Shown: in pieces, positions 19,825 to 31,180 of the stretch
How positions within the stretch are numbered: position 1 is the first letter of the stretch
How the letters are laid out: each line of letters begins with the position of its first letter
NCBI RefSeq assembly: GCF_028372415.1
Contig: NC_092873.1
Coordinates: 348,773,390-348,837,389, forward strand
Direction of reading: 5' to 3'
Source of the DNA: Notamacropus eugenii
Taxonomy: Eukaryota; Chordata; Mammalia; Diprotodontia; Macropodidae
Length of the DNA: 64,000 bases
Program-made: the position numbers and the translations under genes
The notes under the pieces: generated by a model
Databases searched by the model: none
Seen by the model: only the letters and a program-made list of their open reading frames with translations
Told to the model about the DNA's origin: nothing

Positions 19825-20769
19825 TGTTTTGATTTGTTTTATGATTTCTTCCATTTATTTTTAGTTTGTCTGCACAGCGTGACTATAGTGAAAACATATT
19901 CAATAGGAAAGTAATGTAGATCCTATATTGAATTGTATGCTGCCTTGGGGAGGGAGGGGGGTAATAGGGGGTAGGTGAGGAGGATAAAAAATCTAAGTTT
20001 TATGGTAGTGATTGTAGAACATTAAAAAAAAGAAACCTTTATTTTGTACATAAACTTTTTTTAGTATCATAAAGTTGTTAAGAGTTCATTAGAATAGTCA
20101 AATGAATTGTAAGACCCTTGATTCTGTTTCCTGTCAACTGACAATTTTATTCTTGGTGTGGTTTTTGAAAAAAAGCTATCTAAATATGTTCATCCTCCAG
20201 TTTCTTACTTTGGATTTGATTGAGGATTGAGATAAGTTCTTATAAATAAAAACCTTTTGTGAGCACATTAAGTAAGAATGATAACGTGCTTCTCCAAGGA
20301 TACATCAAAAATTTTATCACTGAATTGATTAGAAATCAGTTTGGAGTTTCTGGTTATTTTAGTGGTCAATTAACTCACCTTTCACTGGATCATTGTTGCT
20401 GTTTTTCCCCCTCTTTCCATATAAAAAAGTTTTCAATCCAAACTTTATCCCTTTGGTTTTGGTCAACAGAAATGATCTTTGCAGCTGTCTCTTTCAGGTG
20501 TGTTATAATGCTCTTTGCCCCAGCCACTTCAGCTTTCTTCTTCAATGGACAACATTTTTCACCAGCAGTAGTATTTCATTAGTATTCAATACAGTACGAT
20601 ATTTCACCAAAAATGACAGACTTCTTCTGTACATGCACAAAGTTAGGAACCTCTGGTCTAAGGGGAACATACATAAATTGATCATATATTTAGAGACTTT
20701 CGTAGGATCATAGAGTTGGAGGGAGAGTACAAACCCCTCACTTTAGAGGTGAGGGAGCTGACTCTCAAC

Positions 20770-21535
20770 CTGTGACTTTTCCCCCCTAAATCACCCCCTC
20801 TTCACAACTTTCCTGCTACTTTTGAGGGCACTGCCATCCTCCAACTGACCCAGGCTGGAGCCCACTTCAGTACTCAAACTTCTCACCTGCACTCACCCCA
20901 CCTACCCAACGATGACCATGCTTGTCATTTCTACCTTGCAATATTTCTCAGAGAGGTCCCTTTCTCTCTGCTTACACAGCTGTCCCCTGGTGCTCCAGCT
21001 ATTGCAGTAGCCTTTCGCTTGACTCCCTGCCTCAAATCTCTCAGCTCTTAGTATATCTTCTACTCAATTACCAAAGAGATTTTCCTGAAAAGAAGGTCCC
21101 ACCATGTCACCTCCCTCCTCAGTAAATTGCAACCACTTTCCATTACCTCCCAAACAAATATAAAATGTACTGTTCATCATTTAAACCTCTTCACAGCCTG
21201 GCGCCTTTCTGCCTTTCAAGTCCTATACTTGACTCTCCTGGTCATCCACTATTAATTATGCTGCTCTGCTGGGCTACTTGCTGTTCCATCTCTGGACTCT
21301 GTGTCTTTTCACTGGCTGTGCCCCCACGCCTGGACTGTGTTCTGACCCTCTGCTGGCACCTTCCTTTTGAGGTCACTTTCATCTACTTTGTGTAACTTGT
21401 ACATAACATAGCTTCTGGCAGGTTGTGTGCCCCTTGGGGACAAGGACAGTGTTTTTTGCCTTTCTTTCTCAGAGCTTTGAGAGTTCCTGGCATATAGTAA
21501 GGGCTTAATAAATGCTTACTGACTGACACTGACTG
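20770..21535 (+). mobile_element. L2-type LINE, 3' region
   Basis: Blocks GTCCCACCATGTCACCTCCC, CTTCACAGCCTGGCGCCTTT, TTTTCACTGGCTGTGCCCCC and GGGGACAAGGACAGTG end in GCTTAATAAATGCTTACTGA. This long 3' region with the 'AATAAATGCTT' end is standard in L2-group repeats of non-placental mammals. Confidence 0.65.
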
Positions 21536-21536
21536 G

Positions 21537-21635
21537 CATCATGCATCTAGAAAGTATCAGAAGTGGGATTCAAACCTAGGTCTTACCATCTCCAAATCTA
21601 GCACTGTGTCTGCTGCATCATGCTGCCTCTCTGAG
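21537..21635 (-). mobile_element. SINE fragment (MIR/MAR1 type)
   Basis: GTGGGATTCAAACCTAGGTC and AGCACTGTGTCTGCTGCATC match the reversed head of these SINEs. Confidence 0.5.
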
Positions 21636-21809
21636 GCCACTGTTATTTGTTTCCTCATCTATTACTAGTGCAGGTTTACTGCTCTTCATCTCCTTCCCCC
21701 ATGACTGATGTTTCTCCTCAAGTTCCAACTTGTATTTCTCTAATGTGGAAATTTTTTGGATTTTTGGGCATCAAGAGAATTTGCTTGTCCTCTTGTACAA
21801 GTGATCTAA

Positions 21810-22170
21810 CCCATCAATCAACAAGTCTTCGCTAAGTATGTATGTGTGTGTAAGTATGTACATATGCTCTGTGTATGCTAGGTGCTGGGGAAACAGATAA
21901 AAATGAGGATGATCCTTGCCCCCAAGGATCTTCTATTGTTGGAGAAAACTCACACTTAATATAAATATATATTTAAAAAATCCAAGCTAATTTTTTTGGG
22001 AGAGGAAGGCATTAACAAAAGATCAGGAAAGGCTTCATACAGAGCTTTCTCTTCTAAATTTGTAATCTAAAAACTGTAAAGAAAATTAATCCAAGAAAGA
22101 AGACAGTGTGGGAGGTAACTCCAAGAAAGAGGCTGTTTTATTTATGGGGTGACCTTAGAACTGTGGTTTG
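21810..22170 (+). mobile_element. L2-like LINE 3' end
   Basis: ATCAATCAACAAGTCTTCGC, GCTAGGTGCTGGGGAAACAG, CCCCCAAGGATCTTCTATTG and a 'caggaaaggcttcatacaga' block. Confidence 0.65.
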
Positions 22171-22354
22171 AAAGAAGCTTATTTTGGAAGAGAGCTTAGA
22201 CTGAGAATTCCAAAATAGAAAAAAATTGGATGTAATTAGAATTGTGAACTGATTCCTCAGTGCCTTTTCTGTCTTGACTAGTGATTTAATCATCTGGGAC
22301 TAATTACCTATCCATTCCTCAGTTTGCCTATTTAATAGGTTCTAAACTATTTAG

Positions 22355-22800
22355 TAGAAAGAATCTTGAACTGGGATTAACACTTGGATTGTAATCCTGG
22401 TGCCTGTACCCACCACACTACAATGTCCAGGGGTGTGCTGGTAAATATTTAACAACCAGCTTTTTGATGTGTGGGGTGGTAGTGGGGGAGAATATCGTCA
22501 CAAAACCCTTTCAAGTTTAATCTGCATTATTAATATTTTCATCATAATGAGTTCTTAAATTTAAGTAATCGATAAAACAGTAAATCAAGTCCTGATTTTG
22601 TAGCTTTTGCAGGTTTCAGAGATGTTGATGTTTAATAATGTGCTCTCCCAAGCCAGTTCAAGCTAGCTTCTGCACAACCTTGAATGTAACCCTGGGGAAG
22701 GAGTTCTTCTAACCTTTATGCTTCTTCTATTAAGTGGAAGGACTGGACAAATGAGTTTAAAATTTTCTTCCAGCTCAAATTCTTTGATTACTTTGATTAC
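22355..22800 (+). mobile_element. MIR SINE split by a hAT-like MITE
   Basis: The MIR head (AGAATCTTGAACTGGGATTA ... TTGTAATCCTGGTGCCTG) is at 22355-22427 and its tail (TAACCCTGGGGAAGG ... GTTTAAAATTTTCTTCCAGC) at 22683-22800. The MITE lies between, so it inserted into an existing MIR. Confidence 0.55.
22428..22682 (+). mobile_element. hAT-like MITE, family B copy 1
   Basis: It starts CAGGGGTGTGCTGGTAAATA and ends AGCTTCTGCACAACCTTG, with inner TTTAATCTGCATTATTAATA. It shares ends and inner blocks with 52508-52877. Confidence 0.6.
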
Positions 22801-24120
22801 TACCCATGGAGTTTAACTAAATGGATACAAGTGGCTGTTCTGGGGAAAGAAACTCATAAAAATTGGCCATTCATTCAGTAAACATTTTTGATTTGTGGGG
22901 GTAGTAGAAAAGAAGTTCATGCCCAGGAGTACTTGTGGTCTTTGAGAATGCCCCACATATGACACTTTGCAGCAATAAGTAAAAGACCCAGAAGAGGAGA
23001 ATTGGAAAGAGACTTAGAGGTCATCCCTCATCTTCTAGCAGTGCAAGGATTGTAAGCAATTCAGTTCATCTTCCTAGAACCTTTATTTGAACAGCCATCT
23101 GGGGAGGAAGAGACTCCTCAGTACCTAGTTATGAAGTTCGTACTTCTTATTCATCTACTGGCATATAAGTTGTCCATTATTTTTTCAGCTTTCATTTTTC
23201 TGCCCTGTCTCCCTAACTAGACTACAAGTTTTTTGAGGGAACCCATTTTCTTATGTCTCCGTACACAAAAGGACTCTGTGAATATTCGTACAATTTGTAC
23301 AGTTGTACAATAATTTGTACAGTTAGTTATAGTGTACTCCTTGACCTTTAAGCCTAGGAGCCCAAAGCCATCCCATGCTTGTATTTTTCACGCTCCTGGC
23401 TTTCTTCAGAGAGAACAGCTGTGCTTTGTTTTCACAGACAAACACAGGCAGATGAAATGATTTGCCAGAGATAAACCTGAGGCTAGAACTTGGGTTTCCT
23501 AGCATTGTATCCTGGCTGCATTGCTCTTTGTGATTCTGTCCAGAGTTAACTCTCTCCTTTCCATGAAGGGAGGAGGTGGTGGTAATGGTATGATATTCAA
23601 AAGAACCAGTAATGTAAACATCATTTCTTTTTGCCTCTGGAGTGTTATTATTGTTTCTCTCCCCAGTAGATTTATATTCCTAACTATGATTTCAATTAGA
23701 TTAATGTTAAAATGAATTTATGGTCTTTGGATATCCTGAGAAGAGCAGAGAAAGGACATAGTTCCAGTTTGTCACATTAGGTAGATTAGGAATCAGAAGA
23801 CAGTTAAACTGCGTGATCTTTGACAAGTTCCCTAATTTTCTATGCTTCACCTCATCTATCAAAAGGTTTGGGAATAACTATCTTTAAGGTCTCTGCAGGC
23901 TGTAAAATTGGCTGATTCTGTGTCCCTGGGCTTGGCAATAAAGAGGGTGGTGCCCTATTAGTACTGGGGCTCCATCCGCACTCCCTTAGTTAATGTCACC
24001 ACTAAAAAATAAAGTCATGCTGCTTGATGATGCTGAGCAGAAGAAAATATATCCATTTTACTTCAGGAGAAATAGGCATGGAGTGGGAACAAAGAGCTTG
24101 GGTTGTAATGTATATTGCTG
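22801..24120. other. Intronic sequence with MIR fragments
   Basis: Weak MIR-type pieces at about 23420-23530 (minus) and 23780-23925 (plus). Otherwise nothing recognised. Confidence 0.4.
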
Positions 24121-24124
24121 GTTT

Positions 24125-24350
24125 ATCCACTAGCTAGGTGATGCAATGGATAGAACGCAGGAAGGTTGGAGTTCAAATGCTACCTCAGATACAACTAACA
24201 GTGACCTAAACAAGTCCCTTTACTTCTCTCAGTCTTAGTTTCCTCATTTGTAAAATGAGGATAATATTAGCACTAAACCAGAAAGTTATGGTGAGGACCA
24301 AATGAGATAGTATATGTAAAGTGCTACCTAAATGCTCATTGTTTTTATTA
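24125..24350 (+). mobile_element. tRNA-headed CORE-SINE
   Basis: GCTAGGTGATGCAATGGATA, GGAGTTCAAATGC, TCCTCATTTGTAAAATGAGG and AATGAGATAGTATATGTAAA in order. Confidence 0.8.
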
Positions 24351-25104
24351 GTGTGTTTTAGACACTTTGATCAGTGTTCTCAGGCTTATTTCAGTGAAAT
24401 TCTCATATCTCTTCTATTTGTAGTGTGGAAGTTGCCTCAGGGGACCTCCTTTAGAGGGAAAATGATTGCGATTGCATAATACAGAACCAATGAGTCCATT
24501 GATTCTGGCTTACCATTTGAGATGACATATTCTTTGAGGGGACAGCAATTCTTCATAGTGTCCGGTCACTTGTCAATTATCTGTGTGAATTTTCCATAAC
24601 AAACTTTAAAATTCTAAATTGGCTTTCCCTAGCATAAATTTGGGTTGTTTCTTCCTCCTCCATCACTTGATGTGTCCTTAGGGGAAGAAAATTAATTTCA
24701 GTATCAGCTAACATAATCATAATTAGTATAGTAAATTTGCTACTGCTGCAAAAAAAGTAGTCATATGACAGACTTGAAGATCCATAAGAAATGGTTTTGG
24801 ATTAACAACTGTTTGGGGATTATCTGTTCTACTGTTCCCTTCAATCCACACAGATAGTTGAGCCCTGATTTTAGATGACACGGGTGTGGCACACCTACCC
24901 CTCAGTTTAATTTGCATCTAGAATGCCCAGAAATGGTATCTCTGTTTGTTCCATTAGCTACAAACATGCAGCATTGCCTTAGCAATGAGATCATAAAAGG
25001 ACACTAGATAGATCTAGAGAGAAGAAAAGATTTTTTTCTAAAATGAATTGTATCATGCCTTTTCCTAGAGGGGAGTAGGTGGTATGTTAGGGCTAAAGTG
25101 AGGA

Positions 25105-25310
25105 AAAGCAGAGTTCTAATCTGGCCAAAGACACTTACTAGCTGTGTGCCTCTGGGCACATTATGTAACTGTTTCCTCAACTTTAAAATGGGAATAATAG
25201 TAGTACCTACTTCTCAGGGTTGTTGTGAGGATCAAATGTGATCATATTTGAAAATCACTTAGTGCAGTGTCTGGCACATAGTAGGTGCTAAATAAATGCT
25301 TGTTTCCTTC
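25105..25310 (+). mobile_element. CORE-SINE (MIR/MON1 type)
   Basis: ACTTACTAGCTGTGTGCC, GTTGTTGTGAGGATCAAATG and GCACATAGTAGGTGCTAAAT with an AATAAATGCTT end. Confidence 0.8.
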
Positions 25311-25634
25311 CTTCCCCACTTCCCCAACTCCTTTTTAGAGTATGAGTCCTAGTTAGGATTTTTCTCTGAAAATGAGATGGAAAGGTTCCATGATTTAAAA
25401 TCCTTGATGGGGGATATTGAGTTACCTTTTATTTTTGTGACTTAAATGTTTTTTTTCCCCTGTGGGTTACTTATCTTCATTAACATGAAAAACAAAAACT
25501 TCATTCTTGCCATAGAGTATATATTGGATTCATTTACAAGCAAAAGCATTTCAGTCTATAGTATCCCTTCTGGGTCACAGAGCCTTCTCCTGGATTCTAG
25601 GGGAAGACCTAGAACTTCTGTTCCTTCTTTTTCC

Positions 25635-25828
25635 CCGCTCTTTAATCTGGCTTCAGACTAGCTGTGTGACACTTTGCTAATCATTTAACCCTGTTTGTCC
25701 TAGTTTCCTCATCTTTAAAATGAGCTGGAGAAGGAAATGGCAAACCATTCCAGTATCTTTGCTAAGAAAAATCCCCAATAAAGCATCACAAAGACTTGGA
25801 CATGACTGAACAACAAACCTTTCTAGAC
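25635..25828 (+). mobile_element. MAR1-type SINE
   Basis: CATTTAACCCTGTTTG, ATGAGCTGGAGAAGGAAATG, GCAAACCATTCCAGTATCTT and GACATGACTGAACAAC in order. The 5' head is shortened. Confidence 0.85.
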
Positions 25829-26164
25829 CTCAGTTACCTCTTTGTAACTGTATGTAAAATGGACTTGATAAGCACCAAGGTTCTTTTAAGGATTTGTGAC
25901 CCTGTCATTCTTCAGGTAACCTCCAGGATGTGGGAAGAGAAAGGACACATCTGTGAAAACAAAAAAGCATGAAGAATACATGCAAGGAAAATGGGCAACC
26001 AAGTACATTGTAACTCATCACTTCTCATTAGTAAATTCCTCCTGGGAACTCCATTTTGAGAAAAGGCCCCTGGCCCTCCATCCTTCCAGTCCTCTCTTGG
26101 CTCTGCTTCTGATTCCAGGCTTTATTACTTTGCTACCAGTAGAGAACTCCACCCTTCCCCCCAC

Positions 26165-26300
26165 CCCCGTGTCATCTCCACCATTAGAATTTAAACTCCT
26201 TAAAGTCAGGGACTGTCTTTCTTGTACCTGTTCCCTGGCCCTTAATCCAGTAGCTGGGTTGAGCCCTTCATAAATGCTTGTTGATGGACTGACTGATAAC
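26165..26300 (+). mobile_element. L2-type 3' tail
   Basis: TTAAACTCCTTAAAGTCAGG, GACTGTCTTTCTTGTACC and CATAAATGCTTGTTGATGGA. Confidence 0.6.
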
Positions 26301-26879
26301 TAGTGGTTGTAAGATAGTAAATCCTACTACTCAGCTTCCCTTCCAGTCCCCAAAGGGTACTCACATCGATGCCTTGACTTAGCTAGAACCTCCCATGAAG
26401 ACCCATTTTGCTCCTTCCTCAGACCTTCTTTGCCCTAGAATTTCTTCTTGGCAGAAACCCTTGCTGCAGCAGGCTTCGTAGCCCCTGAGCATAAGCTGCT
26501 GTTTGCGTCTGAGCTCCCCATCTGGACAACTCCTAGAAAAGAAAGGAAGGATTATTTAGCTCAGACCAAAGTCACTCAGCCCTGAGTCCAATATAGGCCT
26601 GAGTTGGGGGATTGCTTTGCCATCTTCCTGGAAGGAAGCCTCAGAATTTCTGGCAAGAGGATTGGACTGAATACCTGCGTACCTAGAATAGATTTTTAAG
26701 GTCTCTAGTGATTTCTTTGTATGCTTAGTGGCGTGCTTTTCCCTTTCTGTGAGCCTCAGTTTTCTAGTCTGGAAAATGTCAGGTGACCTATTTTTCTCCT
26801 TTTTAGACAGAGGAAGTTTTTTTACCCATATCTATAATTTTATCTGTAGCAGCCTCTGGTGTGGCACTCCCACTATCCA

Positions 26880-27025
26880 TACAGATCATCACTTTCTATG
26901 GGATTGAGTCCTAGTTTATTGCCTCTGGCAATACAAGGTTAAATGACTTGCCAAGAATCACACAGCCAGCCTCTCTCTGAGGTAGAATTTGAACCCTGAT
27001 CTTTCAGACTCTAGGATGAGTTCTC
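26880..27025 (-). mobile_element. MIR-type SINE fragment
   Basis: AAATGACTTGCCAAGAATCA, CACACAGCCAGC and GAATTTGAACCCTGATCTTT in reversed order. Confidence 0.6.
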
Positions 27026-27339
27026 AAACCACTCTGCGTCTTAAGAGATGGTTTAGAAGAATGAAAGATTACATCCTGAATATTCTGTGGGTTCTCCATA
27101 TACGCTACCAATCTGTATTCCTCATTCAAAATCTGACTCAATAGAACCTGCATCTATTACAAGGGAAGTATTTCTTAATTAACCCCATTTGATCTTGTTC
27201 AGATACTCTCAGCACTTACACATTCATGTAATACTCTGCAGGTGTATAAACTCCATGAGGACAGGAATCTGTCTAAATTATCTCAGTGTTACTGCTCTGT
27301 AGGCACTATTTATTAAATTTAGTGGCTGGTTGAATGAGC

Positions 27340-27470
27340 TTTGATTAAGCATTTACTACATGGCTGATGTTGCACTAAGCTCAAGAATACAAAGAAAGGC
27401 AAAAGCAACCCCTGTCTTTGAGAAACTTACATTCTAGTGAATAATTTGCCTTCATAGAACTTACAGAGTA
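27340..27470 (+). mobile_element. L2-like LINE 3' fragment
   Basis: TTGATTAAGCATTTACTACA, TTGCACTAAGCTCAAGAATA and AGAAACTTACATTCTAGTGA. Confidence 0.6.
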
Positions 27471-27479
27471 ACAGGTAAG

Positions 27480-27740
27480 ATTTGTTGTTGTGGCTGTTCA
27501 GTTGTATCCTGAGTCTTTGTGACCCCATTTACGGTTTTCTTGGCAGAGATCCTGGAGTGGTTTGCCATTTCCTTCTCCAGCTCATTTAACAGATAAGGAA
27601 ACTGAGACAAACATGGTTAAGTGACCTGCCCAGGGTCGAGCTAGCAAGTGTCTGAGGCCAGATTTGAACTGGGGAAGATGAGTCTTCCTGACCCCAGGCC
27701 TGGTGCTCTGTGTACTTGGCACCACCTAGCTGCCCTAGTA
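27480..27740 (-). mobile_element. MAR1-type SINE, near full length
   Basis: Plus-strand order TGTTCAGTTGTATCC, GTGACCCCATTTACGG, GGTTTGCCATTTCCTTCTCC, GTGACCTGCCCAGGGTC and GCACCACCTAGCTGCCC is an inverted, nearly complete MAR1. Confidence 0.88.
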
Positions 27741-28102
27741 GATAGAATAGGAGACTTTAAATATGCAATGACTGTATAAGCCATCATAATGCAGAATAGA
27801 ATATGATGGGAAGTACAGTATAAGACCTGAAGAAAAGGAAGTTTTCATGAAATAAATGACATTTGTGTTTATTGATGTTTCTTGATAAGAGTGTTTTTCT
27901 TTCCTTTCATGCCGATGTATTCTATCCTCTCTCCTTGAGGATAAGAGCTTCCTCAGACTATAAATTTGTCAGAGACAGAGACTATATCTTTCCCTTCCCA
28001 TTGTATCCCTTCCCCATGACAGACAAAAACATGCTTTATTGGAACAATTTCACTCTTTCCTAAATTCCCGTCTTAATCATCTGTGTTTGTTTTGTTACCT
28101 AG

Positions 28103-28162
28103 GGATTCCCTGGCCCCTCTCCCGTTGGGCTGGCTGAGCTGACCCAGTCTTGCTGAGGCAGG
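28103..28162 (+). other. DCAKD: DCAKD 5' UTR part of first coding exon
   Basis: A pyrimidine-rich stretch with TACCTAG acceptor ends at 28102, and 60 bp of untranslated sequence precede the ATG. An upstream non-coding exon must exist, either at the shared NMT1 promoter or at the 10-kb CpG island. Confidence 0.65.
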
Positions 28163-28274
28163 ATGTTCCTGGTGGGCCTGTCAGGGGGCATCGCTTCAGG
28201 GAAGAGCTCAGTGGTTCAGGTGTTCAGGGATCTAGGCTGTGCTGTGATCGATGCAGATGCCATTGCCCACCAGG
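28163..28274 (+). CDS. DCAKD: DCAKD coding exon 1 (P-loop)
   Basis: DCAKD belongs to the CoaE dephospho-CoA kinase family, which phosphorylates the 3'-OH of dephospho-CoA with ATP in the last step of CoA synthesis. DCAKD is thought to be mitochondrial, and the bifunctional COASY carries the same activity. Exon 1 gives residues 1-37 plus 1 nt. It starts [16 protein letters not shown], as in human DCAKD from memory, with Walker A GGIASGKS at residues 8-15 and the IDAD motif at 29-32. The ATG is the first in the exon and has a good context (GCAGGATG). The donor is CAGG|GTGAGT (phase 1). Joined to the next three exons it gives 681 nt, that is 226 residues and a stop with no break, against 231 residues in human. 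The shorter end affects only the hydrophobic tail. Confidence 0.95.
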
Positions 28275-28851
28275 GTGAGTTGGAGGATGGGAAAGGAGGG
28301 GATTCAATTCAACAAACGTTAAGCTTTTTCTTTGTTCAAAGAGAGATGTAATACAGGTCCTGTACTCAGGGAGCTTATAGTTGAATAGGCAGGAAACAGT
28401 AGACATCTCTTCTTCTTCCATGTCCCCAACACCTATCCCAGCCTTCTTCCCTTTCCCCTTCTTTCAGTGACCCAGAAGGAAATGAAGATGTTCGCATTAT
28501 TCCTTCAGGCCCCATAGGTGGCAGAGTTGCTATTTAGTCTAATTTCCTTTTCTCTTTTTCTGCTTCTATCACTGTCCTCTCTTATAAAAATCCTCTTTCT
28601 TTTGGAACCCCTTCCTTGACACTTGTGTTTCTAAGGTAAGGAATTCCTTATTTTGCTTAGTTCTCTAATTCTGCATCTTTATTTTTGCAAGTGAGAAGGT
28701 AAACTTTATATACCTCTTCCTTTAGGATATTCAGTCCTCACATCAGAGTACACTGTCTGTCAGATTACATCACCATTCTTGCCCTGAGACTTTTTCACAG
28801 CAATCTTTCAGGGTCTAGTCCTGTGCTTACATCTTTCCCCTCCCTTGCCAG
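28275..28851 (+). other. DCAKD: DCAKD intron after coding exon 1
   Basis: A short GT-AG intron with no recognised repeat or RNA gene. The polypyrimidine tract and acceptor TTGCCAG end at 28851. Confidence 0.85.
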
Positions 28852-29055
28852 TGGTAAAGCCAGGCTACCCTGCCTACCAGCGTATTGTTCAAGTCTTTGG
28901 ACATGAGATCCTGCAAAAGAATGGTGAGATCAACCGTCAGGCCTTGGGAAACATCATCTTCCGCCAGGCTGAGAAGCGGAGGCTGCTGAATGCCATCACC
29001 CATCCACACATTCGTAAGGAGATGCTGAAGCAGATCTTAAAGTACTTGATTCAGG
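28852..29055 (+). CDS. DCAKD: DCAKD coding exon 2
   Basis: This exon adds residues 38-105 and 1 nt of codon 106. It reads VVKPGYPAYQRIVQVFG, then ILQKNGEINRQALGNIIF, then RRLLNAITHPHIRKEMLK. These correspond to the CoaE segment with conserved N-I-T/L-T-H-P (here NAITHP) that packs around the dephospho-CoA site. The acceptor is at 28850-28851 and the donor is CAGG|GTGAGA (phase 1). It is uninterrupted. Confidence 0.95.
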
Positions 29056-29239
29056 GTGAGATACCAGAGGCTGGAGACTGGGGGAGGGACAAGGAGGGAG
29101 GCTGAGGTGTGATACTTCCCTGGCAAATTCTGGGATTTCCTTGATGAATGTTGGCATAGCAACCTTTGTTTTTCTTTTTAACCTTTGTAGCAAGCCAATT
29201 ATGGTGATGAGGAATGATGGTGGAGAGTTGGACAGTCAG

Positions 29240-29900
29240 GCCAGTTAATCAAAACATTTATTTGATACTGACTGGGTACAGAATTTTATTCTAGGCCCCA
29301 TGAGAAGAAGGATACATGCAGAAAAGAAGACATAGTGTCCTCACTATTGAGGAACTTAAAATTTTATATAATAATGCTATTGATTCAATCTACAGGAGGT
29401 GGACTTGTAGCTGACTTTTCTCTCTAGTAGTGAGAATTTATTGTATTGAATTATATACTCTTTTTTCCCAATCTTCCCCCTAACATGTGGTATCCATTTA
29501 TTTGGAAGATAGCTAATCTATGGTTTAAAGATGCTACCTGTGAAATAGGAATTTTTCCCCATTGGGAAATAGGTAATCTTGACCTTGATAGTAACTGACC
29601 CCCAGACAAATGGAGACAATGCAGTTATTTATGAAAATTGTAGAAGAATACATACATAAAGACTAAAAAACATAATTATGAGGAGAAGCTAGTGTTGAAG
29701 GGAGTAAGGAACAGAATGGGACAGTCAGAGGGAGCATTTTCAGTGAAGGTTTTCTGGAGGGAATGAGTATTTAACTGGAGCTAAAATAAAGGGAAAGAGA
29801 TAAAGGAGTTCTCAGAGGTGGTCCAAGTAGGGGAGACTAACCTGAGGAAAGGTTTTCAGGTGAGAATGAGCCACATATGTGGACGGACAGACAATAAGAT
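29240..29900 (+). mobile_element. L2-like LINE 3' end
   Basis: AATCAAAACATTTATTTGAT, TCCTCACTATTGAGGAACTT and, further on, GAAGGTTTTCTGGAGGGAAT with ACTGGAGCTAAAATAAAG keep L2 3' order over about 650 bp. Confidence 0.55.
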
Positions 29901-29914
29901 GATTTGCTACAAAA

Positions 29915-30140
29915 AAATTGCTAACATTTTTAAGAGGAGTTTAAGGTTTGTAAAATGTACCTTTTGATCACCAAAACACCCTTCTGAGGTTAGTACTACA
30001 GGTATCTTATCTCCATTTTAGATATGAGGAGACTGAGATTCAGAGAGGTTATGACTTAGCCAGGGCCACATAATTACTATGTTTTGGAGGCAAGTTTTGA
30101 ACACAGGTAGGTCTTGATTCCAGGTCCACTCCTCTGGGCT
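29915..30140 (-). mobile_element. CORE-SINE
   Basis: TGCTAACATTTTTAAGAGG, TTAAGGTTTGTAAAATGTA, CTCCATTTTAGATATGAGGA and TTGAACACAGGTAGGTCTTG in inverted order. Confidence 0.65.
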
Positions 30141-30839
30141 ACTTCCCTGTTAAGATTGGAAATAATGGAAGAAGAAAGTAGTTTGAAAAGATTGGCGAGT
30201 AGGAGTCATTTGGCTAATGCTTAAGTTAGCAACCTTTCAAAAAATGCACCAAAGTTCCCACAACTCAAAGGGATAAAGTATGGCAGTAGCAACAGGGAAA
30301 ATGTAGCCTTCATTTTCTGACACATACACCATAGCAGTCACTTTCAGAACTGATGCATTTTTAATTTCCCTTCTCTCCTTTTTTTCCCTCCAACTCCTGA
30401 AGGATTATCTTTAAAACTTCTCTTGTGGAAGTGGCCAGAACTACTAAGAGAAGCAGTATATTTTGAACATTAGATTGGGAAGCAGGATTTCTCTGGCCTC
30501 TTTCTGGTCTCCATGTAGTGTTTATAGCCATGGTCTTTTCCTTGCCACTTTGCCTGCTTCTCCTTTACAAAGCCAGAAGACATTCCTTCTTTCTTCATCT
30601 TTCTTCCTCTCTCTGGGGGTCTTTGCTGACTGCATAAAGGCATCTGGTGACTGACTCAGGTTGAGAATGGGACCGTGAGCTGGGTTTCCTCTCTCCCAGT
30701 CTGGCTTGTGTTTATCCTCTCTCTTACTCTGGCTCTGCCCTCCCTTGCCCTCTTTCTAGATACTTGTGCCTTTGTGCTCTTCTCCCTCCCCCCCACCCCC
30801 CTTGGCTCCAGGAATGGAACCCTCTGCCTTTCATTTGTG

Positions 30840-31180
30840 CCCTTTGCATTCCCTCCCAGGCCGGTTACAAGTACATCTGTAGGGCTCGAAGGCGGCAGTG
30901 TAGCTTCCCTTCTGAGATTACTCATTGGATAATGTCACCCGCTCTGAAACATTCTCTGTGCTTCCCCCATCCCACCCTGCCTCACTTAAATAAAAGCCAG
31001 AAAGCTCTTTTCAGCTCGATAAGGTGAAAAATGGGGATGACAGCTGTGGCTTCCACAGTCCCAGTTTTCCCCTGATGAGTATAACAAATACAACTGTCAA
31101 AGTTGGTATAATCAAACGTCAGATAAGATCACCAGCTGTTGGGGGAGGTCTCTGTGTAGGCAGAAGAATGTCTTAATAGA
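30840..31180. promoter_or_regulatory. Candidate intronic regulatory block
   Basis: Non-repetitive sequence between repeat blocks, with AGATAAG (GATA site) at 31121-31127, CAGCTG (E-box) at 31133-31138 and ATTGG near 30925. Conservation cannot be tested here. Confidence 0.3.

Larger units (their letters stand above)
18497..20028 (+). mobile_element. 5'-truncated L1 3' end, host of a solo LTR
   Basis: The L1 tail starts GAGATGCAAATCAAAACAAC and shows 'ggaaaatgataaatgttgga', CATACCCTTTGACCCAGCAA, GGGGATGCCCATCAATTGGG and TGGTATATGAATGTAATGGA, then resumes after an LTR with GACTTATATGATCTGATGCT. It ends in an A-run. A perfect 16-bp duplication (AAAGAAACCTTTATTT at 18481-18496 and 20029-20044) brackets the whole, so this is one insertion event. 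A frame of 165 codons crosses it, but it is a C-terminal ORF2/3' UTR remnant and not a host gene. Confidence 0.85.
18381..20655. mobile_element. Possible old hAT-type element, split by L1
   Basis: CAGGGGTTCACAAT at 18381 and AGGAACCTCTG ending at 20655 look like loose hAT-type inverted ends around an AT-rich body (18381-18480 and 20045-20655). No 8-bp duplication and no transposase domain can be read, so this is tentative. Confidence 0.25.

Noticed and set aside
20259-20713. Two overlapping frames of about 106 codons.
   Set aside because: No transposase or other domain. They lie in the body of the tentative hAT element and are probably chance.
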